Shown in pieces: positions 1-9,617 of a DNA stretch of 64,000 nt. The notes under the pieces were generated by a model that saw nothing but the letters and a program-made list of their open reading frames with translations, was not told the DNA's origin and did no database searches. Numbering within the stretch: position 1 is the stretch's first letter; every line of letters starts with the position of its first letter. The DNA is taken from the NCBI GenBank assembly GCA_013821605.1, contig JACDGP010000001.1:29475-93474 (forward strand), written 5' to 3'. The stretch comes from Herpetosiphonaceae bacterium. Lineage in GTDB: Bacteria; Chloroflexota; Chloroflexia; Chloroflexales; Kallotenuaceae. Both the position numbers and the translations under genes were made by a program.

Positions 1-1755
1 GTCATACTCCTCGCCTTCGATGAATAACTCCTCGAACAGCTTTTCGCCAGGTCGTAAGCCGGTCACGGCGATATCGATATCTTCGCCCACCTTTAAGCCC
101 GACAAGCGAATAACATCATGTGCTAGATCGATGATCTTAACCGGCTCACCCATGTCGAGCACAAACACTTCGCCACCCTTCCCAAGCACGGCCGCTTGTA
201 ACAGGAGTTGCACCGCTTCGGGGATGGTCATAAAGAAACGGCACATCTCAGTGTCCGTAACGGTGACCGGGCCGCCGGCGGAGATCTGTTGCTTAAAGGT
301 CAGCACGACACTGCCACGACTGCCAAGCACATTGCCGAAACGGACAGCGACATACGATTTACCGGTGTGGCAGGCCGCTTGGTGAACCAATAATTCGCCT
401 GTGCGCTTGGCCGCGCCCATAATACTGGTCGGATTTACAGCTTTGTCAGTCGAGATCATAACGAAGTGGTCGACGCCCACAGCCTTGGCTGCCTCAAGGA
501 CGTTTCGCGTGCCGAGCACATTATTGGTGATTGCCTCACTTGGATTGAGCTCCATCAACGGCACATGCTTGTGCGCCGCTGCATGAAACACAATCTCTGG
601 CCGCAGCTGCTCAAACACGGAGCGAATGCGCTTGGGGAAACGAATATCGGCGATCACCGTCTTAATGTGGGTTGGGGATGTGCCATTGATGCTACCAGCT
701 TTCAGGCTGGCCCCTTGCTGCTTAAGCAGTTCGTTATGGATCTCGAAGACACTATTCTCGCCGTGTCCCAGCACAATGAGTTCGGAAGGCTGGCAGCGTA
801 AGACCTGACGGCATAATTCGCTACCGATCGACCCGCCACCGCCTGTCACCAGCACCCGTCTGCCGCGCAACAGATCACGTACCGCCGCGATATCCGTCTC
901 AATGGGTGCCCGCCGCAGCAAATCCTCGATGCCAATATCGCGTAGACGATTAATGGGCACCGTGCCATCCAGCAGTTCGAACATTCCTGGAATGCTCTTA
1001 GCCCCGATCCCGGCCTGCTTACATACATCAACAATTGCGCGAATCGTTTTGCCCGATGCCGAGGGCATGGCGATGATGACCTGCTGAATAGTGTGTTCGG
1101 TGACCAGGCGCGGGATGTCATGGTAGTTCCCCAGTACCGGCAGGCCGTGCACCCGCATGGCGTACTTACGTGGGTCGTCATCCAGCAACCCCACTACATC
1201 CATCCGGAGTTGCGCGTTTTGCTGCAATTCGCGCACGATCATGCTCGCTGCTGCGCCGGCCCCCATAATCAGCACACGCTGTCGCCGGCGCTCAGGTCCG
1301 GTATAGGTTGGCCTTGGCTGCTGTCCTCCTCGTGTCGAGAGTGCTCGCAACAGAAAGCGTGGGCCGCCGGTTGCCGCCATAGCCAACAAGAAAAAAATGA
1401 ATGGAATCGAACGCGGCATGCCAACTCTGCCATCTGTTGCCACCGCGACCCCAAGATTCATAAGTGTTATCAGCGAGACTGCGACCGTTAATGCCCGGCA
1501 TAAGAGGAGCATATCCTGCACCGAGGCATAGCGCCAATAATTGACATAAACCTTGTACGAACGGAACGTAAGGGGCGTGATCAGGACCGCTGAAGCTGCG
1601 AACAGTGCCAGGCAAACCCAATATTTACCCATATCGTATTGTTCGAGGCGGAGCATAAAGCTCAAGTATGCGGCAACCAGCAGGAGCACGATGTCACTTA
1701 TCAGAAGGCGTGATGGACGAACAAATCTATAGAGCCTGTGTTTCATCTGTGTCAT
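1..1755 (-). CDS. PglF/FlaA1/CapD-like UDP-sugar 4,6-dehydratase (3' end outside window)
   Basis: Membrane-bound nucleoside-diphosphate-sugar dehydratase of the long SDR family, probably converting UDP-GlcNAc to the 4-keto-6-deoxy sugar. About 585 codons are visible and the frame stays open to base 1, so the C-terminus is missing. Residues 1-115 are hydrophobic with several membrane segments. A first nucleotide-binding fold begins near residue 160 (MGAGAAASMIVRE). The catalytic SDR domain begins near 300 with VTGGGGSIGSELC. Near 440, STDKAVNPTSIMGAAKR carries the Met-x-x-x-Lys that replaces the usual Tyr-x-x-x-Lys in this family. The start is ATG at 1755 with GGGAGG about 13 bases upstream; ATG at 1746 is an alternative. 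It is divergent from the polysaccharide operon. With the DegT aminotransferase, PglD-like acetyltransferase and PglC-like transferase at 14.5-17 kb it would complete a bacillosamine-type route (inference). Confidence 0.9.
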   Translation of the reverse strand, partial: MTQMKHRLYRFVRPSRLLISDIVLLLVAAYLSFMLRLEQYDMGKYWVCLALFAASAVLITPLTFRSYKVYVNYWRYASVQDMLLLCRALTVAVSLITLMNLGVAVATDGRVGMPRSIPFIFFLLAMAATGGPRFLLRALSTRGGQQPRPTYTGPERRRQRVLIMGAGAAASMIVRELQQNAQLRMDVVGLLDDDPRKYAMRVHGLPVLGNYHDIPRLVTEHTIQQVIIAMPSASGKTIRAIVDVCKQAGIGAKSIPGMFELLDGTVPINRLRDIGIEDLLRRAPIETDIAAVRDLLRGRRVLVTGGGGSIGSELCRQVLRCQPSELIVLGHGENSVFEIHNELLKQQGASLKAGSINGTSPTHIKTVIADIRFPKRIRSVFEQLRPEIVFHAAAHKHVPLMELNPSEAITNNVLGTRNVLEAAKAVGVDHFVMISTDKAVNPTSIMGAAKRTGELLVHQAACHTGKSYVAVRFGNVLGSRGSVVLTFKQQISAGGPVTVTDTEMCRFFMTIPEAVQLLLQAAVLGKGGEVFVLDMGEPVKIIDLAHDVIRLSGLKVGEDIDIAVTGLRPGEKLFEELFIEGEEYD

Positions 1756-1862
1756 ATCGTAAATTTGACCTCCCTAGTGATGCGTCCTGATAGCTGCTGT
1801 GGGGCGGCAACTGAGCGTACATAAAGTGAGTAGGAAACCCGCGTCATCGTGGTCAGTCTACT

Positions 1863-1877
1863 CGGTCGCAGCGACCG
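1863..1877. repeat. 15-bp perfect inverted repeat
   Basis: CGGTCGC and GCGACCG flank a single central A. It is short and strong with no following T tract, so it resembles a protein-binding site more than a terminator. Its place in the divergent intergenic region suggests control of the dehydratase gene, the wzc operon or both. No regulator for it is recognisable nearby. Confidence 0.45.
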
Positions 1878-2051
1878 GTGCCCTAGTCCTAAGTACACTG
1901 TGTGAATGACCCAACGGGTATACACCAGCTATGAATTCCGACACTATCTCACAGTACCTCTGGGATAGCGGTGTTAGGACTTTTTCGGCAGTACTGCTCG
2001 GATAACTCCTGGTAGAGTTCCAAGCATCACGTTGAGCATGCTTCACTGCAC

Positions 2052-2080
2052 GTCTCCTGCTTCGCCAAGACGAAGGAGAC
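2052..2080 (+). other. leader hairpin upstream of the wzc-like gene
   Basis: GTCTCCT-(GC)-TTCG pairs with CGAAGGAGAC across the loop CCAAGA, giving a ten-pair stem with a two-base bulge. No U tract follows, so it is not a simple intrinsic terminator. It sits 62 bases before the start codon and could shape the leader RNA of the polysaccharide operon. Confidence 0.45.
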
Positions 2081-2142
2081 TACCTACCGCGCATTGCCTA
2101 GCGTAAAGCCGTTTACAGCTACGTCACATGTGAGGAAGAACG

Positions 2143-3837
2143 ATGCTCTCAAGATCCATACTGGGCGACTATTTCGCAATGCTGCGTCATTGGGCTTGGC
2201 TGCTCGTAACGATCGCCGTGATCTTCGGCACAACGGCGTATGTCGTAAGCGATCACCAACCTCGCGTCTACCAGGCCTCAACGACCATCTTGGTTGACGA
2301 GGCGAAAGCCAACGCAGATTACCAGTCTACCTTGCTCGATGAGCGGCGGGCTCAAACCTACGCTCAACTGCTGACCACTGAGCAACTGCTCACGACGGTG
2401 ATTCAGAAGCTTGGCTTGCATATGACGACGCGCCAGCTCGGAAGCATGGTAGCGGTCAAGGTGGTGCGCGACACCCAGTTGATTATGCTCCAGGTCCGCG
2501 ATACCGATCCACAACGAGCTGCCAGACTTGCGAATACACTGGCGACCACACTGGCCGACCAGACGCAAAACACCCGTGCTTCGCGCTTCGGTATTTCTAA
2601 AGACAGTCTGCAGCAACAGATGAGCGGCTTAGACAAACAGATTCATCAAACCGAAGCCAGCCTTGCTCAGGCACAAACCAATAATGATAAAGCCAAACAG
2701 GACCAACTGCAGGCCTCGTTGACCCAGTACCGTAGCATTTATGCGAACTTGCTTCAAAACGACGTACAACTGCAACTTGCCGAAGCACAATCCAGTTCTA
2801 GCATAAGTCAAGCCGATCCGGCGATCGCTGATACCCGTCCAGTTGCGCCTCGGATTGCGTATAATGCGCTTATCGCTGCCATCCTGGGCGTCGTGCTCGC
2901 CGCAGGCAGTGTGTTACTGAAAGAGTCGCTCGATGACAGTGTCAAGAATCCCGAAGCGCTGTCGGTTGCCCTTGGCTTACCGATCCTCGGGCTGATCGCG
3001 CGCATTGACCGCACCAAACGATCGGGACTGATCGTCGTAGAGCAGCCGCGTTCGCCCGTGTCCGAGGCCTTTCGCGTCCTGCGTACGAACTTCCAGTTCA
3101 CCGGGGTAGACCGGCCGATCCGGACCTTACTCGTCACCAGTCCTAGCCAGGATGAGGGCAAATCGACTCTTTGTGCCAACATCGCTGCCGTGCTGGCACA
3201 AAGCGGCCAGCAGGTTATGCTCGTTGATGGGGATCTCCGCCGTCCTACGCAGCACAAGCTCTTCGAGCTAACGAACCGAAGTGGGTTGAGTGAGCTGTTT
3301 AAGCAACCGCTGAGCGAGCTTGAGAACGTCATACGACGGACTAGTATCAAAGGGGTTTCACTCGTCACTGCCGGTGCTATCCCCCCTAATCCGGCGGAAC
3401 TCATCGGCTCCGAAAAGATGCGCGGCATTTTGCAGCAGCTTCAAACCCAAGCCGACATTGTGCTGATTGATACGCCACCGGTCACACCGGTCACCGATGC
3501 CGTTGTACTGGCACAACGCGTTGATGGCGTCGTGCTTGTCGTACGGAGCGATGTCACCAAAATGTCTGCTTGCCAGCAGGCGGTAGCGCAATTGCAGCAC
3601 GTCGGAGCAAACGTGATTGGCTTGGTGATCAATGACATCTCTCCACGCCGTGCTCGCTACGAATACGCGTATCGAGGCTATTACAACGCATATTACGGGT
3701 CACATAACAAGCGCCGTCTGCAACTTCCCAGCTGGCTAAGCCGTAAGCATCAGCAAACTGGGACTCAGGTACAGGTGCAACCCATCTCGGCCTTACGGGA
3801 TTCACCACTCAAGGGCAAGAGCTCGCAGCACCAGTAG
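2143..3837 (+). CDS. Wzc-type chain-length determinant / bacterial tyrosine kinase
   Basis: Polysaccharide co-polymerase fused to a BY-kinase (564 aa). The Wzz domain lies between two membrane segments (about residues 13-33 and 238-260) and has a coiled-coil-rich periplasmic part. The kinase domain carries Walker A SPSQDEGKST (near 332), Walker A' LVDGDLRRP (near 360) and Walker B VLIDTPPV (near 440). A tyrosine cluster near residues 505-517 (YEYAYRGYYNAYYGS) is the expected autophosphorylation tail. Such kinases cycle between phosphorylated and unphosphorylated states to control polymerisation and export. The start is ATG 2143 with GAGGAAG at 2132-2138. It is the first rightward gene of the locus, and the cognate phosphatase follows 3 bases after its stop. 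Confidence 0.95.
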   Translation: MLSRSILGDYFAMLRHWAWLLVTIAVIFGTTAYVVSDHQPRVYQASTTILVDEAKANADYQSTLLDERRAQTYAQLLTTEQLLTTVIQKLGLHMTTRQLGSMVAVKVVRDTQLIMLQVRDTDPQRAARLANTLATTLADQTQNTRASRFGISKDSLQQQMSGLDKQIHQTEASLAQAQTNNDKAKQDQLQASLTQYRSIYANLLQNDVQLQLAEAQSSSSISQADPAIADTRPVAPRIAYNALIAAILGVVLAAGSVLLKESLDDSVKNPEALSVALGLPILGLIARIDRTKRSGLIVVEQPRSPVSEAFRVLRTNFQFTGVDRPIRTLLVTSPSQDEGKSTLCANIAAVLAQSGQQVMLVDGDLRRPTQHKLFELTNRSGLSELFKQPLSELENVIRRTSIKGVSLVTAGAIPPNPAELIGSEKMRGILQQLQTQADIVLIDTPPVTPVTDAVVLAQRVDGVVLVVRSDVTKMSACQQAVAQLQHVGANVIGLVINDISPRRARYEYAYRGYYNAYYGSHNKRRLQLPSWLSRKHQQTGTQVQVQPISALRDSPLKGKSSQHQ

Positions 3838-3840
3838 CTT

Positions 3841-4401
3841 GTGAGCGTACTTGCTATGAATACTACACCTGCCGTCTTGTTTGTGTGTACTGCGAACTTG
3901 TGTCGCTCCCCAATTGCTATGGGTTTGTTTGCACAACAGGCCGGCAAGCGTGATCAGGGTAGAGTATGGCGCATCGAATCGGCCGGCACGTGGACTGTGG
4001 AAGGTAGCTCGGTCCCACGGAATGTGCAGCTGGCGGTCGAGGAACGAAGCATCGACCTCCGCCATCACCGAGCGCGTACTGTATCACGTGCGTTGCTCCA
4101 ATCCTTTGATCTTGTGCTTGTTATGACTGCTGATCAGCGGGAAGCTCTTGAACTCGAGTTTCCTGAAGTAGCGAGTAACGTTCATTTGTTGAGTGAGATG
4201 GCGGGGTATAAGTATGATGTCCCCGATCCGATTAACGGCTCGATCAAAGACGTTCGGATGGTAGCCCATGAGATCGCGTTGCTACTCAATAGCGGGTTTG
4301 AATGGATAGCCCAGCAGATCGTAAACCGGCGGGAACAAACCACGCACCTCGTTGCTAAAACCGAGCAGGTTTTGAAGGTAAACACATCACAGGAATGGTA
4401 G
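3841..4401 (+). CDS. low-molecular-weight protein tyrosine phosphatase (Wzb-like)
   Basis: Cytoplasmic phosphatase expected to dephosphorylate the tyrosine tail of the preceding kinase. The P-loop CTANLCRS (Cys16 to Arg22, the C-x5-R signature) is near the N-terminus, and the general-acid motif DP (VPDPINGS) is near residue 128. At 186 aa it is longer than the usual ~150 aa because of a C-terminal extension of no recognisable function. The start could be GTG 3841 or ATG 3856; neither has a clear ribosome binding site, and translational coupling to the kinase gene is likely. The stop overlaps the first possible start of the next gene (ATG 4395). Confidence 0.93.
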   Translation: MSVLAMNTTPAVLFVCTANLCRSPIAMGLFAQQAGKRDQGRVWRIESAGTWTVEGSSVPRNVQLAVEERSIDLRHHRARTVSRALLQSFDLVLVMTADQREALELEFPEVASNVHLLSEMAGYKYDVPDPINGSIKDVRMVAHEIALLLNSGFEWIAQQIVNRREQTTHLVAKTEQVLKVNTSQEW

Positions 4402-5705
4402 ACCTAACCATGAGTACACCCTTTATTCAACTTGTCGAGCGTATTCAAGATCGGACGGCGCAGGTAGCGATCATTGGTTTAGGCTATGTCGGCCTGCCGC
4501 TGGCCGTCGTGTTTGCAGAAGCTGGCTTCCGGGTAGTAGGCATTGACCTCGATCAACGCAAGGTTGATGCAATCGGATGCGGCGAATCGTATATTGAGGA
4601 TGTTACTTCAGAGCGCGTGCAGCGCGTAGTTGCTGAGGGACGACTCACGGCAACTGCCGACTTCGCTGCATTAGGTAGCTGTGACGCCGTGAGTATTTGT
4701 GTTCCAACTCCCTTGCGCAAAACCGGGGATCCCGACATCTCTTACATCATTAATGCAGCGAATGAGATCGTCAAGTACGTGCATCCCGGCCTGTTGGTCG
4801 TTCTGGAAAGTACGACGTATCCCGGCACAACCACCGAAGTGATCTTGCCCCGGCTCCGCGAGAATCAAGCGGGCCTGAAAGTCGGTAAGGACTTTTTCCT
4901 CTGCTTCTCGCCCGAGCGGGTTGATCCAGGTCGTAGAGATTGGACAACGATTAATACGCCAAAAGTCATGGGCGGGGTAACGCGAACTTGCTTGCAAGCG
5001 GGTCAAGTCCTCTATGGGTCGGCCCTCGAACGGATTGTCCCCGTTTCCTCCTCCGAAGCCGCTGAGATGGTTAAATTACTCGAGAATACCTTCCGGGCAG
5101 TCAACATTGGCCTGGTCAATGAGGTCTTGTTGATGTGTGATAAGCTCGGTTTGGATGCGTGGGAAGTCATTGATGCCGCTGCAACGAAACCTTTCGGGTT
5201 TATGAAATTCACCCCTGGTCCCGGCCTAGGTGGCCATTGTATCCCGATCGATCCATTATATCTTTCTTGGAAATTGAAGACGCTGAATTACACCGCGCGC
5301 TTTATTGAATTGGCAAGTGAGGTCAATACCTCGATGCCGCGCTACTGGGTGCAGAAAGTCCAGGACGCACTCAACGATGCGGGGAAGCCGGTCAAAGGCA
5401 GCCATGTCCTGGTGATAGGCGTAGCGTATAAGAAAGACGTTAGCGATCTCCGTGAGTCCCCAGCACTCGATATCATTCATTTGTTGCAAGAGAAAGGCGC
5501 CAACGTTGCCTATCACGATCCTTACGTTGCAACCCTACTTCATGAGCACATAGAGTTGACTGCCGTCGTCAATCTGAATGCCGCTATTGAAAACGCGGAT
5601 TGTGTAGTTATTACGACCGATCATTCTTCATACGATTGGCTAGACGTTCAGCACAGGGCAGCCCTCGTCGTTGATACGCGCCGAGTGTTGCCTCAACCAT
5701 GCTAG
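4395..5705 (+). CDS. UDP-N-acetyl-sugar 6-dehydrogenase (WbpA/WecC/TviB type)
   Basis: NAD-dependent nucleotide-sugar 6-dehydrogenase (436 aa) making a UDP-uronate for the polysaccharide. The N-terminal Rossmann motif is IGLGYVGLPLA, followed by ESTTYPGTT and FSPERVDPGR. The catalytic cysteine is Cys282 in GGHCIPIDP. The C-terminal UDP-binding domain contains GVAYKKDVSDLRESP. The motif set resembles UDP-GlcNAc/ManNAc dehydrogenases more than UDP-glucose dehydrogenases, but the substrate cannot be fixed from sequence alone. ATG 4395 overlaps the phosphatase stop; ATG 4410 is an alternative. Confidence 0.92.
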   Translation: MVDLTMSTPFIQLVERIQDRTAQVAIIGLGYVGLPLAVVFAEAGFRVVGIDLDQRKVDAIGCGESYIEDVTSERVQRVVAEGRLTATADFAALGSCDAVSICVPTPLRKTGDPDISYIINAANEIVKYVHPGLLVVLESTTYPGTTTEVILPRLRENQAGLKVGKDFFLCFSPERVDPGRRDWTTINTPKVMGGVTRTCLQAGQVLYGSALERIVPVSSSEAAEMVKLLENTFRAVNIGLVNEVLLMCDKLGLDAWEVIDAAATKPFGFMKFTPGPGLGGHCIPIDPLYLSWKLKTLNYTARFIELASEVNTSMPRYWVQKVQDALNDAGKPVKGSHVLVIGVAYKKDVSDLRESPALDIIHLLQEKGANVAYHDPYVATLLHEHIELTAVVNLNAAIENADCVVITTDHSSYDWLDVQHRAALVVDTRRVLPQPC

Positions 5706-5797
5706 GTTCAGCCAGCCGTTTAGGTTGGCACACTTGAGGCTCCTCAATAGTAATGTTGAACACGTCGGTCACCGGGTAGCGCGTCATCGGGAGCGAA

Positions 5798-7063
5798 ATG
5801 CTGAGCTTTAAATCCCTTCTTCCAATGCGTTCTGGTGTCCATCGTGTTCAAGGCCTTGCACTGGTTGCGATTGCGTCGAGTCTGTTTCTGATGTGGGTAT
5901 TTACTCCTATGGCGTTGGGATTTTATAACGAGCAACGGGCCTTGCAGTTGATGAATACCGGATTGAGTTGGCCGCAACCGCGACAAGCTGATAGTTTACC
6001 AATGGTCGATGACGAGCATCAACTTGAGCAAGCCCTCAAATATATCGCGAGGGCGACGGTCTGGCAGCCTTCGCGGGTACAGGGATATCGTCTTGCCAGT
6101 GAAATCTATGCCGCGCGTGGTGATTGGAGTGCCGCAGCTGCTAGCCTCGAACAAGCACGCTCGCTGCAGCCTCGAAATGTAGTACTAGCTTGGGAAGTAA
6201 GTCTGATATACGAGCAAATGATGAGCACGAATGACCAGTCATCTGTGAAACAGGCATGGACGGCTGCCGGTATTGGTGGGACATGGTTTTTTGATCAAGG
6301 TGAGCGCGAGCAGAACACGAAACATAACGATCATGCCCTAGTCTGGTACAAACGTGCCACCATACTGGATCCGCGGCGTGGTGATGCGTGGTATGCGATA
6401 GCACGTATATATGTGACTACGGAAGATTGGGAAAAGGCTGTGCCGGCTTATCGTGAGGTGACGCAACGCATATCAAATAATCGAGATATCTGGTACGAAT
6501 TGGGTCAGTTGTACGAAAAGCGTGAGGACTGGCCACATGCTGTAGAGGCGTACAAGAGGGGCATTCCTGCAACGTCGGGTCGCGTTGGACTAAGCCTATT
6601 GTATTACGGGCTTGGCAATGTTTTGCAGAATCATATGACTCCGCCAGATGCGCCAGCCGCTATGTCTGCGTATGTGCAGGCGTTACGGCTTGACCAATTT
6701 GCGAACCAGCCGTGGGCGAAAACAGAAACATACCTACGAAGCGGGCAGTTTTTCGAGTCGCAGCACCATTGGGATGAGGCAGTCCAAGCATATGGGCAAG
6801 CATTGTTGCTCAATCCCCGTCACTACTGGGCCAGCATAGCTCTTGGCAAGCTGGAGTGGCAGTTGGGGCAGAGCCAAAATGCTGAAGATGCTATCCGCCA
6901 CGCAATTGCCTCCGATCCACAGATTAAGCAAGGCTACAAGTTGTTGGGGAAATTTCTTACGGCGAGGGGCAATCTCCAGGAGGCACGATCCGTATATAAC
7001 CGAGTATTAGAACTAGACCCGCAGGATCAAGAAACGCGCGCATCGTTAGCAGCTTTACCTTAA
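5798..7063 (+). CDS. membrane-anchored TPR-repeat protein of the polysaccharide locus
   Basis: A 421-aa protein with one N-terminal membrane segment (about residues 20-42), then helical repeats filling roughly residues 75-415. Several have TPR character (for example WYAIARIYVTTEDWEKAVPA, and the last unit ending in LELDPQDQET). TPR proteins of this layout in exopolysaccharide loci act as scaffolds for the synthesis and export machinery; that role is inferred here. ATG 5798 has GGGAG about five bases upstream. The 92-base gap before it contains only a short TTGAGG-CT-CCTCAA hairpin. Confidence 0.8.
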   Translation: MLSFKSLLPMRSGVHRVQGLALVAIASSLFLMWVFTPMALGFYNEQRALQLMNTGLSWPQPRQADSLPMVDDEHQLEQALKYIARATVWQPSRVQGYRLASEIYAARGDWSAAAASLEQARSLQPRNVVLAWEVSLIYEQMMSTNDQSSVKQAWTAAGIGGTWFFDQGEREQNTKHNDHALVWYKRATILDPRRGDAWYAIARIYVTTEDWEKAVPAYREVTQRISNNRDIWYELGQLYEKREDWPHAVEAYKRGIPATSGRVGLSLLYYGLGNVLQNHMTPPDAPAAMSAYVQALRLDQFANQPWAKTETYLRSGQFFESQHHWDEAVQAYGQALLLNPRHYWASIALGKLEWQLGQSQNAEDAIRHAIASDPQIKQGYKLLGKFLTARGNLQEARSVYNRVLELDPQDQETRASLAALP

Positions 7064-7121
7064 TGTCGGAAATGGTATTCAACACTCATCATGTAGTAGT
7101 CAGATAGAAGGCCGATAGCAA

Positions 7122-8435
7122 ATGCAGACTCTCGTCGCACCGGTAAGCAAACCCCGGTCACTACGCACTAACTTTTCTTGGACCTTTATTGGCAATATTG
7201 TATACGCTGCCTGTCAATGGGGTATGCTCATTGTCATTGCAAAAATCGGCACCCCAGAATTAGTGGGTCAATTCGCGCTTGGATTAGCGATTACAGCTCC
7301 CGTCTTCATGTTTACAAACATGCAGATGCGGGCTGCTCAATCAACCGATGCAAAACGCGAATATGTTTTTGGCGATTACTTAGGCGTACGGCTCATGAGC
7401 AGTGTTGTAGCTCTCCTGATGATCACCGCCATAACTTTTGTATCTGGCTACCGGGGCGCAACAGCGCTCATCATTCTGATCATGGGTCTCGCCAAAGGCT
7501 GCGAGTCGGTTAGTGATGTTTTCTACGGACTGCTGCAACAGCATGAACGTATGGATCGAGTAGCTAGCTCGATGATGCTTAAAGGTGGTTTATCGCTAGC
7601 CGCCCTTGCAAGTGCGATGTACCTCACGAAGAGTATCGTATGGGCGCTGCTCTGCTTAACACTTACCTGGGTTGTTACTCTGCTTTTTTATGATGCACGC
7701 AAGGCTCTACTAACGTTACAGGAAGTAGCTCAGCATCGCCTCTCCAGCGAGCGTGAACTCCAAACAGAAGTCATTTTCAAGCCAAGGTGGTCGCTCAAAA
7801 CCACAGTTCGTTTATTACGGCTTACGTTCCCTCTCGGCATGACAATGTTGCTGCTTTCGCTCAATGTCAACATTCCCCGTTACTTCATTGAGCACTCGCT
7901 AGGAAGCCGCCAACTGGGTATCTATGCGGCGCTATCATATCTTTTGGTCGCCGAAAGTACCGTGGTTAGTGCTCTGGGACAAGCTGCTGGACCTCGCCTT
8001 TCTCAATATTATGCAGCTCACAATACACGCGAGTTCAATCTGTTATCTATGCGCCTCCTCGGCCTAACCGGCCTGCTAAGTACACTAGCAGTAGTCATTG
8101 TGCTCCTCGGTGGTAGACCCATCCTACGCTTGTTGTATTCACCCGAATATGCCGAACACTGGCAGGTTTTTGCTTGGCTGGTGCTTGCTGGTGGATTGTG
8201 GAGCATCGCCTCAATCCTCGGCTATATTGCTACTGCCTGTCGCCGTATTAAGTTCCAGCCCGTTGCTCTAACATTAGTTGTTCTAGTCTCTATTCTAACG
8301 AGCTACTTGTGGATTGCTCGTTATGGGTTAAGTGGGGTTGCAGCCGAAGAAGTGGTGTCCGCTGCCTTTGGTGTAGTAGGACTTGTTGCTCTAACATTTC
8401 CCAGATCTACCCGTCGCTCCACGCAAACGGCTTAA
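7122..8435 (+). CDS. oligosaccharide flippase (Wzx-like, MOP superfamily)
   Basis: A 437-aa polytopic membrane protein with about 12 hydrophobic helices and few charged loops, in the Polysacc_synt/Wzx family. It would flip the undecaprenyl-diphosphate-linked repeat unit across the membrane. The N-terminus (FSWTFIGNIVYAACQWGMLI) is typical of the family. It lies between the TPR protein and the glycosyltransferases, as in many Wzy-dependent loci. The start is ATG 7122 with AGAAGG upstream. Confidence 0.9.
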   Translation: MQTLVAPVSKPRSLRTNFSWTFIGNIVYAACQWGMLIVIAKIGTPELVGQFALGLAITAPVFMFTNMQMRAAQSTDAKREYVFGDYLGVRLMSSVVALLMITAITFVSGYRGATALIILIMGLAKGCESVSDVFYGLLQQHERMDRVASSMMLKGGLSLAALASAMYLTKSIVWALLCLTLTWVVTLLFYDARKALLTLQEVAQHRLSSERELQTEVIFKPRWSLKTTVRLLRLTFPLGMTMLLLSLNVNIPRYFIEHSLGSRQLGIYAALSYLLVAESTVVSALGQAAGPRLSQYYAAHNTREFNLLSMRLLGLTGLLSTLAVVIVLLGGRPILRLLYSPEYAEHWQVFAWLVLAGGLWSIASILGYIATACRRIKFQPVALTLVVLVSILTSYLWIARYGLSGVAAEEVVSAAFGVVGLVALTFPRSTRRSTQTA

Positions 8436-8480
8436 TAATGACAGCCGAGCAATTTGTATTGCCAGCAACTGAAGGTCGGT

Positions 8481-9617
8481 ATGACTAAGAAGCAGACGCG
8501 TATTTTGCACGTGGTTGGCGCGATGAACCGGGGCGGCGTTGAGACATGGCTTATGCATGTCCTACGGTCGATTGATCGTGAGCAGTTTCACCTTGATTTC
8601 TTAGTGCATACGGTTGCGCCGGGTGCGTATGACCAGGAAATTAGGTTTTTGGGGAGCTCCATTATTCCGTGTTTACATCCATCAAAACCATGGATCTATA
8701 GTCGAAACTTTCAGCGCATCATCCGGGAACATGGTCCCTACCACGTCGTACATAGTCATGTCCATCATTATAGCGGCCTTGTACTGCGACTTGCATATCA
8801 GGCGGGTATTCCTGTTCGCATCGCGCATTGCCATAGCGATACATCGGCCATGCAAGCGCAAGCCCGGCCGGCGCGTAAGGCCTACCTCCGCCTAATGAAG
8901 TTATGGATTAACCTCTATGGAACTGTGGGACTAGCGGCAAGTGAACTGGCTGGTACGGCATTATTTGCGTCTGTTGCCGGTTCAAAACCGCATTGGCAGG
9001 TGTATCACTGCGGTATCGATCTCGGGCCATTTTATAATGTAGTTGACATAAAAGACGTGCGCGATGAGTTGGGCTTACCGCCAGGTGCTTTTGTCCTAGG
9101 CCATGTCGGCAGTTTCTCTCATCCTAAAAATCATGCGTTTCTGGTAGATATTGCTGCGGAGGTGGCAAAACGGGAGCCAGCGATGTTTTTGCTTTTAGTG
9201 GGAGATGGAGCGTTACGACCCGCCATTGAACAAAAGGTCGCAAGCCTCGGATTAACGGACCAGGTTGTGTTTACCGGTCAACGTCAGGATGTGCCACGGC
9301 TCTTACGAGGTGCTATGGATATATTTGTCATGCCTTCACTATATGAAGGCTTGCCGCTGGTTGGTATCGAAGCACAGGCTGCCGGACTGCCGTATATATT
9401 GTCCGACGTTATTACGGATGAGATTGATGAGGTGCAACCGCTTATATGCCGGTTATCCTTAGCCTCTACACCAGGACGCTGGGCTGACGAAATCCTGGCG
9501 ATGCGGGGTACGAGCACCTCCTTTAGTCAATCAGAAGCGGTTGCTTTAATGGAGCGAAGTTCTTTCAATATTAAACATAGCATAAAGTTACTTACGGATA
9601 TCTATTATGATGCGTAA
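8481..9617 (+). CDS. glycosyltransferase family 4 (GT-B fold)
   Basis: Retaining GT4 glycosyltransferase (378 aa) that would add a sugar to the repeat unit. The N-terminal acceptor domain starts ILHVVGAMNRGGVETWL. The C-terminal donor domain has VFTGQRQDVPRLL followed by the E-x7-E motif EGLPLVGIE. A longer reading from TTG 8454 is possible, but ATG 8481 has GAAGG just upstream and begins at the family's usual N-terminus. It overlaps the next gene by 11 bases. Sugar specificity cannot be read from the sequence. Confidence 0.9.
   Translation: MTKKQTRILHVVGAMNRGGVETWLMHVLRSIDREQFHLDFLVHTVAPGAYDQEIRFLGSSIIPCLHPSKPWIYSRNFQRIIREHGPYHVVHSHVHHYSGLVLRLAYQAGIPVRIAHCHSDTSAMQAQARPARKAYLRLMKLWINLYGTVGLAASELAGTALFASVAGSKPHWQVYHCGIDLGPFYNVVDIKDVRDELGLPPGAFVLGHVGSFSHPKNHAFLVDIAAEVAKREPAMFLLLVGDGALRPAIEQKVASLGLTDQVVFTGQRQDVPRLLRGAMDIFVMPSLYEGLPLVGIEAQAAGLPYILSDVITDEIDEVQPLICRLSLASTPGRWADEILAMRGTSTSFSQSEAVALMERSSFNIKHSIKLLTDIYYDA

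Larger units (their letters stand above)
1756..2142. promoter_or_regulatory. divergent control region of the polysaccharide locus
   Basis: No gene fits in these 387 bases, which separate the leftward dehydratase from the rightward wzc operon, so promoters for both must lie here. I see no convincing -35/-10 pair. Two structured elements stand out: an odd-symmetry palindrome CGGTCGC-A-GCGACCG at 1863-1877, which could be an operator, and a hairpin at 2052-2080 close to the wzc start. A typical JUMPstart/ops element (GGCGGTAG) is not present. Confidence 0.5.

Noticed and set aside
20..801. several rightward frames at the left edge
   Set aside because: All lie antisense to the conserved catalytic domain of the PglF-like dehydratase.
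2808..3428. 206-codon leftward frame opposite the wzc-like gene
   Set aside because: Ser/Arg-rich antisense translation inside the kinase domain, without family similarity.
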